This document shows, one piece after another, positions 56,574 to 64,000 of a DNA stretch of 64,000 nt. The position numbers and the translations under genes are program-made. Under the pieces are notes generated by a model, which did no database searches, had not been told where the DNA came from, and saw nothing but the letters and a program-made list of their open reading frames with translations. The DNA is from Thelephora terrestris (taxonomy: Eukaryota > Basidiomycota > Agaricomycetes > Thelephorales > Thelephoraceae), in the NCBI GenBank assembly GCA_015956445.1, contig WIUZ02000015.1, forward strand, positions 770,001 to 834,000, in the 5' to 3' direction. How positions within the stretch are numbered: position 1 is the stretch's first letter; every line of letters begins with the position of its first letter.

Positions 56574-58585
56574 ATGGTGGCTAAAACACAGGGCTCAGCT
56601 TCACATTTCGCCAACATTTACCACCAGATTATTGACTCCTACCTCCTCGTGGACCGTGAAGCCGAAACCTCTACCAAATACTTCCCCCTCCGACTCTTCA
56701 TGCATCCGTCGATCGCACTCCACATTGTCTGCCAATATCAATCAACTCGCTCAAGGCAAGCGGATCATCTACCCAACCGATCCGACAGCAGAGATCGATG
56801 TGGACGCCTTTCCTTTCGAATCGAATAGGGAGTTTGTCCACTTATTCTCGAAGACCTGCCAACTGTTTATGTGCATCAACCCAAACAAACGGGCAGCCAC
56901 CAGCCATGTAAAATTTGAAACCGATGCGTGGATATCTGTGTTCAACGTTACCCTCTCGCTCTCTCTAGTCAACAAGGTGTACGGAGACGCCTTTTCTCGC
57001 GCATCTCCTGCGGAACTCGTAGCGGCAATAAGCACGGTCATGCACGACATCCTACTCGATTGTGGAATTCAACGTACTAGATGGGTTAGCTTCCACCACT
57101 CATTGCAGTGGCTGTTGGCGTAGTTGTTCAAGTATGCGGATAGTTTGACGGAAGAAAATCTGCAAACGGTTGGGTTGGGGAGCGTGAGGGACATTTGTTT
57201 GAGGCATGCGGGCGAGCAGGCCTTTCTGACGATAATCGACTTCCCACTCAGAGGTGTGTTTTATTCTATGATATTCAACATTGTTTTAACGCGTTCGGAC
57301 TAGTCCTGTCAACGATTGCCCAGATTCGGACAAGCCTGGACAGTTTCGCTATTCGCGGCCAACTCCTTCACTACAGGGACTTTATGCTTCGCGAACTATG
57401 CTACAACCAGGCCCTGTTCGTCCTCCAAATGTCTCTCGTCATCCTAGATCCCAACATTGTCTTTGCCTCTATCCTGGATCGGCTCCAACCGTTGCACTAC
57501 TGCTCCGGGGCAATCATCCATGAAGCATACGAGGGTCCCTATCTGTCGAGCATGGTCGAGGAGCTATTCTGTGTGTTGATCACCATTGTCAGCGAGGAAC
57601 CAAATGCCACGAAGATGCCGCTCCCTGCTCAAGTCACGCTGGGAGATCATTCACGCTCTCGCCATGGGAGCCTGTTCGTACACGGATAACGAAGCGGGTG
57701 GCAGAACGGATGACAGAAGATGTTTGTTTCGAGCGCATGTTGACAAACTTCAAAGCTCCCGAATCTACTGCAGACTTTGGGATGTATGAGCTCAAGGACG
57801 AAGCATATGATGAGGTCAATCCGTTCTACTTCCATTACGCTAGGAACAGAAGAGAGGTGGAAAATGTGCTGAAAGCGAGGTTGAAGAAAAAGAGCCCTTC
57901 CTCACGCCATCCAAGCTCCGATTCTGTCATCGTCCCGGGACCGTGGAAATGTGACGTAGGACCGTTCAAGAACCTGCACACCATTTTCGAGAGCGACGTT
58001 CTACTCCAAATCGTCTTCTACGGGCTCCACAATATCCTCGTCCTCACGAACTCGACGGGAGAGTCGCCACCCTCAGCAGAAGCCATCTTGGACCAGGTGT
58101 TACACCTAATCATGTTGGCCCTCGTAAACCACGGACCGACGTTCAGTCTTCTATCTTCCTCTAAAACCTTCGAACAAATAAATCTCCTTGGCGTGATCTG
58201 CGCGCTGGAGCACCACAAGAAGTTCAAGCCCTACAAAACCCGAGCGCAGTGGATCATTTCCCAGTACCACTCGCACGTCCCTGAGGAGGTCCAATGTCGT
58301 CGGAAAGTCGAAGAAACAGTGCATCTGCAACAGGCAAGTTTTGCGATCAACTTCAATGAGGAGGATGACGAAGACGAGGAGATGCTGGACGAGATGGATG
58401 CTCCCGTGTCATACGGAACGTGTATTGTCTGTCAGGAGGAGCTCAATGATTCGAAGGCGTTTGGGGTCTTGGGACTCCTGCAGCCGAGTAAACCGATCAG
58501 GAAACATCTGGACGGCCACAACCTCTACCTCAACAAAAAACTTTCTTCCCCCCTCTCCTTGGATTGGGGTGGAAAAGTGCATCGG
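56574..58585 (+). pseudogene. UBR1-type ubiquitin ligase fragment, decayed internal region to RING
   Basis: Follows fungal UBR1 proteins in order: 'VDREAETSTKYFPLRLF', 'TCQLFMCINPNKRAATSH', 'ETDAWISVFNVTLSLS', 'RGQLLHYRDFMLRELCYNQ', 'DPNIVFASILDRLQ', 'ADFGMYELKDEAYDEVNPF', and the start of the RING-type Cys region 'GTCIVCQEEL'. The N-terminal UBR box present at 63.6 kb is missing, and several frame changes, deletions and one in-frame stop separate the pieces. The fragment lies behind a copy of the UBR1 promoter region, so it is a partial duplicate of the gene at 63318. Confidence 0.7.
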
Positions 58586-58891
58586 CCCGTAAGTGCATTT
58601 TATGAGCCTACTGTCCTACGGCTACAAAATTCCCAGGACTACATGTCTTCTGGACTTTTGAGGGCCGTCCAACTTTCGGAACCATATCTCCATTCTCCGG
58701 TCGACGACCTCGAGTCCTTCTATTATACCATGCAGTGGGCGGGGGTTAACAACGATGGTTCCGATTCTGGGGGGCATGAAACAGATCATCTGGACGCTTT
58801 GCGGGCTAAGCTTTCCGACTCCGCAGACAACAGGTTCCAGGCCACACTTTTGGACCATAGGATACGTCCAGAGAACCAGGAGGATATCTAG
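58586..58891 (+). pseudogene. fungal-kinase-like (FunK1-type) C-terminal fragment joined to UBR1 fragment
   Basis: After the RING-like region the protein continues with 'YMSSGLLRAVQLSEPYLHS' and 'VDDLESFYYTMQW', which resembles the C-lobe of fungus-specific kinases (FunK1: conserved 'DDLES' and aromatic run). An in-frame 48-51-nt intron-like segment (GTAAGT..CCCAG) lies at 58590-58636. No N-lobe or catalytic Asp motif is present, so it cannot be an active kinase. The UBR1-to-kinase junction is in frame. Confidence 0.55.
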
Positions 58892-59412
58892 AGATTTGGT
58901 GAGTTTCTAGCCAAGGTCGCGCCGGTCTTTAAAGAATGGTATCCGTTGATTCTCGCGCTCATCAAATCCTGGAGGACCGTCAAACCTGGAGTTGATGGAG
59001 CAGGCGATGTTTCTGGATATTATATCTGACACGGCCTCGTTTTTGCCCACTGAGGAGTTGCAGACTACTTGATGATCATTTACAAGCACTGCGAGTCACT
59101 CGGATAGACACATTTGATTTTCACTCTTCAAATTATACTGTGAATTGTATCCAGTTGTAAAGTGGATGTGGCGAGTAGTGTTTTCAGACAGAAATGAGGT
59201 CACATTTCCGCAACTCGCCGGCAGACTGACCAAATGACGACCTCACTCAGGGGCGTCCGCTGAGTCCCAGCTGAAATTCAGAGCCCCCCTCCTCTGCTTT
59301 GTTGAACTTGAGACGGGATTCCAGTATACTACTACAGCCACTCTCCCCAGACATAAATCCAACTTGCCCTCCCCCCTTTTACCACTCTTTCTACTTTGCT
59401 CCTTATCTTCCA
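58892..59412. other. spacer and putative promoter of S6
   Basis: No coding sequence. 59320-59400 is pyrimidine-rich with 'cttgccctcccccc', consistent with a leader. Confidence 0.3.
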
Positions 59413-60225
59413 ATGGTTCCCCCCTCGGAAACCCGACCAACATGTACATGTACAGAAGAAAGACCTTCAGTCCAACGCTGGATCAATCTATTCTTCAACC
59501 CCATTCTGGCCTCCATCTACCCCTGGCTACTTGTATCACAGGTGTGGCGCAAATGCTCGCTTCCAGGAAAGGTAGCCATGTACTGCGACGAAGCAAATGC
59601 ACTATCCCATCAAATCTTTCTCTATGAGAATGCAATCCCTTCGCGAGAGCTAGATCTGATGCAAGAGTTGCAGGATCTCAAATCAAGATTGCACAGGTGG
59701 ATTTCCCTCTTATACCTGGTGTCCTTGGCACACTGGTTGACACTGTCTTTAGGTGTGAAATTCAAGCGATCCCCTATAAGCACTTCGCTCGTGATTGGGT
59801 TTGGAAGATCCTTTATCCAAACACCCGCAAAGAGCTTTTGGGGAGTGATAGGTGTTTGGGCGGCGACGGAAAGCCCCCAAGCATTTTTAAAGACATTTTA
59901 GACATTTATAGAAAGCTTTCAGCCATTCATGAAGACCTTTTGGCCACTCGTATTGCTCTAGAGGTAGGTTTTCTAGTTCAATTGTATTCGTGAAACTCAC
60001 AAGATACAGGATATCCCGAGAAGAATCCATACTGCACGAACTCCCAGAGATGTGAATGGAATACCTGGTCCTTCTAATGCAACACAGAGTGGTGATCACC
60101 AACAGCTACCATCTGATCAATGCCCCACCGCCATAAGCAACCGTTCCATCGCCAGCAGCCACCACCTCACCCAACATGCAGAGGCAGAGGACTCATCTTC
60201 TGTGAACTCTCGGGCTCAAGCGTAA
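59413..60225 (+). CDS. small membrane-anchored coiled-coil protein S6, most complete family member
   Basis: Exons 59413-59696, 59753-59963 and 60010-60225 (236 codons); introns are 56 and 46 nt, GT-AG. Residues about 1-25 are polar. Residues 26-50 ('LFFNPILASIYPWLLVSQV') form a hydrophobic anchor. Residues 55-95 form an amphipathic helix ('ALSHQIFLYENAIPSRELD'). Exon 2 carries 'RCEIQAIPYKHFARDWVWK' and a second helix; exon 3 is Ser/Pro/His-rich with no structure. Its phase-2 Arg at the first junction and exon-1 end match S2, S3 and S5, which lack most of exons 2-3. It ends 131 bases from the stop of F6 in convergent orientation. Function unknown. Confidence 0.6.
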
Positions 60226-60356
60226 CTCAGGAGTGATACCGGGCTTCCCAGATCATGTTAGTTAGGTTGAGCGAGATAAACACACAGGATTGAACCATTC
60301 GAAAGTGCCCTCGTTTCTCAATCTACCTAGACTCCTTATATACTATAGAGTAGACA
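60226..60356. terminator. shared 3' region between two convergent genes
   Basis: The 131 bases between S6 and F6 stops are AT-rich at the F6 side ('tatatactatagagtagac'). A specific terminator motif was not identified. Confidence 0.3.
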
Positions 60357-61842
60357 TTACAACGCACTGGCGAAAACCCATACACGCGTCGCTCCTGCAT
60401 AATGATCTTGGGTGCGCGTGCGAATCGACCGTCTTTCACAAGTGATCACCGGCCTGCAGACGAGGTACTCGAATCCCCCATTCACCTCTTCCTTCTCTAC
60501 CCCAGACTTCAGCATTCGCACGCTAAAATCTTTCATGCAACTATGAACATCCACACAGAATACCAACCGAAACTTCCGTGCGCTGTGCATCTTGCGAAAC
60601 ACTTCCAGTTGCCATGGGAAAGCACCCAGATCTATTCGAGCGCGATGATGGGGACAGAAGGGGTCCGGTTTGCAGGTTCCACAAGATGCCGATCCGCCAA
60701 GGTCGCTGTCGTGATAGATGATTACAACATCAAGCATTCCAGGAAATGCAATAGAGGAGAGCACAGTTTTCAGGAACTGGGGTGCCGAGTTCCCCGCATT
60801 GGTGATTGACTGTGCCGTGGTCTCGAATGTCCGAAGGGTCTTGATCTGTGACAAATCGAAATTCATGTCTTCCGCTACAGATCGCTCCGATGAGCCCACT
60901 CGCTCTCCTTCGGGAAAAAGACTGACCGTGTGGATCGGTTGGGTACAACCGAAGTGTCTCCAGGGTCTCTGCGCACTGTTCCAAAAGCAGTGGCAGGCAC
61001 TTCACCCCGAAGAGGTCCATGTGATGAAACCGAAGTCTCCCAAAAAGCGTGATCATGTCCTTCACAATCTGTTCCCTCGTGAATAGCGTGAGCGTCAACC
61101 GCCCTCGCAATGGGGGTGAGGAGAGTGGATTGGGCGTTGTGTCGAGTGTATTCTCTTCTTCGTCCCTGAGGACAGGGTAGTGGAGCTTGAGGTCTTGAAG
61201 GTTCGGAAAGAGTCCAATGAAGTACACGATCTGTCGGGAAGAGCCAATTGGCTGTAGGAGGGCAAGGAACCGAAGTGTCAGTGAGAGGTGTCCGAAGTAT
61301 CGCTGAAGATCCGGCATAAAGTTGTGCAGTACAAGGTTATCTATTCCAAGTTCCTGGAGGTTCTTGAGCGCGAGAAAGTAACGCAGGTTGTGTCCATCCA
61401 GTCGCTCGGGAGTAAAAAGGTCTTTCCGAAGCATCATGCGGATCCGGAGTCGTTTGACAAGTGGGAGTAGATCGAGCTCGTACATTTTTTCGAGCGGCCT
61501 GGGCCACCAACGATTTTTGCTTGCAGTGAGGGACACGGGATTGTCGTCTGTTGTGAGTGAGTAGTGGAGGTGACGAACGGTGGCGGAGTACCACGACCAA
61601 CAAGTCAGGGAGCATGCTAGGAGGGTGCGTTTGTCGTCAACGAAGTAAGAGAGGATTTCCTCCACGAGTTCCTGTGGCAGCTTGTCTATCAGTCCCAAAG
61701 GCGCCTCTCGACTAAAGAACGACTTGATTCTGGTTTTCGTTTTCGTTTGATCCCAAAGTCTGCCGAAAAATGCTACGGCGATGTTAGCGAAACACGATAA
61801 CGGAGAGATGTGGAGTAAATAAGCACTTCTTAACGTGGGCAT
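60357..61842 (-). CDS. F-box-like protein F6
   Basis: Exons 61842-61827, 61772-60927 and 60874-60357 give 459 codons. F-box at residues about 35-75 ('KLPQELVEEILSYF', 'SLTCWSWYSATV'), then leucine-patterned region, exon-3 domain with 'GSASCGTCKPDPFC' in place of the usual 'GGWAFC', suggesting change in that loop. Intron 2 (52 nt) is GTCAGT to CTGTAG. Resembles F4 in exon 1-2 and F3/F4 at the C-terminus. Convergent with S6. Confidence 0.75.
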
Positions 61843-62244
61843 GTGTCTTGGTCACCGGTGTTGCCGTTACCGTGAGTTCTTTATGAGAATGCAGGTGGGG
61901 TTGTTCTTTCGACTGCGGCTGAGGCTAAAGCTATAGTAAGGGTTGGAGAGAAAGCGTCGTCGACATATCCAGGCACGGCATCGTGATTTCCGCGGCGGAC
62001 TTTAAAAACTCAGGACATACCCGGGACCCCCGACTCCGACCGAGAGAAGGTCGATCCTAGTCTCGGCTTCATCCGGCCCTCACCACGGTCGCTTGCAGGA
62101 TGGGCCCTCAGACCGTCTGGTGAAATTGTAAGTCGAGGACGGGGGGGTGTCAGGGAAGGCGTTCAATCTCGATCTGCTAGATATTCGATTTTTACTTCAT
62201 TTTTGAGACATGCGCTTCGCTCTGAACCATGAAGGCCTCTCTTG
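61843..62244. other. F6 upstream region
   Basis: 61843-61900 is the family leader (minus strand). No gene is seen to 62244. Confidence 0.35.
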
Positions 62245-63317
62245 AGCGAGAAAGGTACATCGAGGCTTGTGGCGGGTCAATCCAGATCATCCAGAGAAAG
62301 CAGAACACACTCGACGTTGTGAGCAACGTCGCCTTCAACACGAGATACGGTGTGATTGAATACCCAGGAACAGGAAAGTAGTCGAATTAGCAGGACAAGA
62401 ACGTGAGCCCCATTGCAGCCTTTGGGCTAACATCTGGGAATGTGAGAATGTTGTTGATACAGCTAAGTATTTTGTCGCCCCGACAACGTAATTATCGACG
62501 GGAAAGAAATCACAGCCAGTTCCGAAGGACCAAGAAGGAGTTGTGAGTGAGAAAAACACACCCACTTCGAGGTCCCTCTCCATACATAGTTGGAACGTGT
62601 TGACTATTTACCCTCCTTGCGCCCGTGGATTCTCGACTACACTACCAGACCTAGAAACTTGTTCAAATTGGGCCGCAAGAGTACGCTAATAGATGGTGAC
62701 CACCACCTACCAGTTGTGCTCGACATTCTGGGCGCATCGAAGCCTGCATGGCACCACCACACTAGGGAAAGCATTATTGATCAAAAAGTCTGTTGTTTGG
62801 GTGATATTTGTGCCAACATGCATCCCGATTTCGTCTCGCCGGAGCAGGGAGGAGGCCGGCATCGACCATCTCTTGCTCTTGTGGGCCCGAGCCTGGGCAT
62901 GCGCAGATGACGCTCGGACCATCTTGATGAGAAAGAAATCAAACACCAAACCGCATTGGGGCATCGACCACGGCATTGACGAGGGGTGAAGACAGCGAGC
63001 CAGTCAACGGAGGTGTTGTCATTGGTGTCGTGGGCGAAGATAAACGGAGCCGATCTCGATCAGATTTGGTGACCGGGGTTGAAGTGACGACCATCTTATG
63101 AACCTTACCAACTGCTTGACCAAAACAAAAGCGTCGACGGATTGAGCGACCCCCTATTATCAATCGGAATGTACGTCGTTTTTTTGGGCAGTCAACCTAG
63201 ACCAAGCTCACGTTCCTCAGACCGCAGCACCCTCCCCGCTGAACAATCACCGAATCGACCACTATCTCCCCTCTTCCATACCTCCACGGCTCCCCCGCAG
63301 CAACTTATCTCGCCGCA
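62245..63317. repeat. UBR1 upstream region, right copy
   Basis: Direct duplicate of 55566-56573, diverged by many substitutions and small gaps. It contains the 5' flank of UBR1. Minus-strand frames partly conserved between the copies (for example 'FSHSQMLAQRLQ') may be a decayed divergent gene. Confidence 0.55.
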
Positions 63318-64000
63318 ATGTCCACCTTCTCATCGTTCTTACCTGCAAAACTGCTCAACATCAACAACCGCGATCGGTCGTCGGACCCATTATCCCGCCT
63401 TAGATTCGCCCTAGAGACCATGCCGGGTTCACGGAAATACGAATTTACCCCTCTCACCCGCACTGAGATCATCACCGAGCTCTATGACGCGTTCTGGGGC
63501 TCGCACGCTAACTACTTCGTGTCGAATTCGAGCGCCAATCTCCCATTACACACATCTCTGCACGAATTACAGCACCGGTTAGGTTTTGGGGGAGCTGGGA
63601 AGGAGAGAAAACCAACCCCGGGTAGGGCGTGTGGCAACATCTTTAGAAAAGGTGAATGCTGTTTTCGGTGTCGGTGAGTGATATCACCTTCTCCAATCGA
63701 CCATCGTCCTGATCCACTCCGACTTCCAGGGATTGCGCCTGGGACGACAGCTGTGTGCTTTGCTCAAGGTGCTTCCACTCTACAAATCATACAGGCCACA
63801 ACGTCAGCTTCTTCATCGCTCAACAGTCCGGAGGTTGTTGTGATTGCGGAGATGCTGAAGCGTGGCGGGTACCGATCGGTTGTCAACACCACCCTCCGGC
63901 GGAGAGCTCAAGCGAAACCCCAAAGGTCATCGCCCGTAACATTACCGGTATTTCAGACCCACAACCAAAGTCGGATCAAGTGGTTCCACTAGAACTCCAG
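63318..64000 (+). CDS. UBR1: UBR1-type N-recognin E3 ubiquitin ligase, 5' end (runs off window)
   Basis: ATG at 63318; exon 1 ends at 63673; a 56-nt intron (63674-63729, GTGAGT to TTCCAG) joins a frame open to 64000. The two exons together give a complete UBR box: 'GRACGNIFRKGECCFRCR', then 'DCAWDDSCVLCSRC', 'HTGHNVSF' and 'CCDCGDAEAW', with the Cys/His pattern that binds three zincs and recognises basic N-degrons (family knowledge). This domain is the substrate-recognition region of UBR1/UBR2; the RING and autoinhibitory regions lie outside the window. The start is chosen because upstream sequence is non-coding and the copy at 56.5 kb shares the same ATG context. Only the N-terminal quarter is seen. 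Confidence 0.85.

Noticed and set aside
1-64000. CRISPR arrays, rRNA or tRNA genes
   Set aside because: No regular repeat-spacer array was seen, and no convincing tRNA or rRNA sequence was recognised by eye; a tRNA scan was not possible.

Overview
The window looks like repeat-rich nuclear DNA of a mushroom-forming basidiomycete (Agaricomycetes). Evidence: introns of about 50 nt with CTAAC/CTGAC-type branch sites, an expanded F-box-like family, a fragment resembling a FunK1-type kinase, a UBR1-type N-recognin, and several DNA transposon groups. No bacterial, plastid or rRNA features were seen.

Layout. 1-8.7 kb: degenerate purine-rich repeats with three islands of coding sequence (2.49-3.39 kb, 5.70-6.42 kb, 7.05-7.68 kb). 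8.7-16.9 kb: three perfect or near-perfect inverted-repeat (foldback) elements. Two (8705-9429 and 14429-15653) start CACTGGGG, have 3-bp target duplications and look like CACTA-type foldbacks. The third (10451-14155) is a 3.7-kb palindrome carrying telomere-like CCTAAC arrays. 16.8-25.2 kb: coding fragments, a Myb/SANT-like gene, a 255-bp hairpin, and a transposase-like gene split by a second giant palindrome (20505-24350). That palindrome has an 8-bp target duplication, so removing it restores the reading frame. Its arms carry a 45-bp minisatellite and again telomere-like arrays.

25.7-62 kb: a birth-and-death cluster of one F-box-like family. Four genes have complete models (32.9, 39.6, 46.3 and 61.8 kb), a fifth is split by a 3.4-kb hAT transposon (49080-52520, 8-bp target duplication), and there are many relics. 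Next to several of them, in convergent orientation, is a second small gene family encoding short coiled-coil or membrane-anchored proteins (six copies). The cluster spread by inverted and direct segmental duplication, including arms at 25.7-28.5 and 34.1-37.8 kb. It also holds a 5'-truncated LINE with a 15-bp target duplication and a probable solo LTR.

55.6-64 kb: a direct duplication of the region upstream of a UBR1-type ubiquitin ligase. The right copy leads into the true UBR1 start at 63318, which runs off the window. The left copy leads into a decayed internal UBR1 fragment that ends in a fungal-kinase-like tail.

Main hunt result: a family of giant palindromic, non-autonomous elements combining subterminal repeats, internal telomere-like arrays and direct duplication of host sequence. 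One has recently split a transposase-like gene. All family names are from memory of sequence motifs; no database was consulted.
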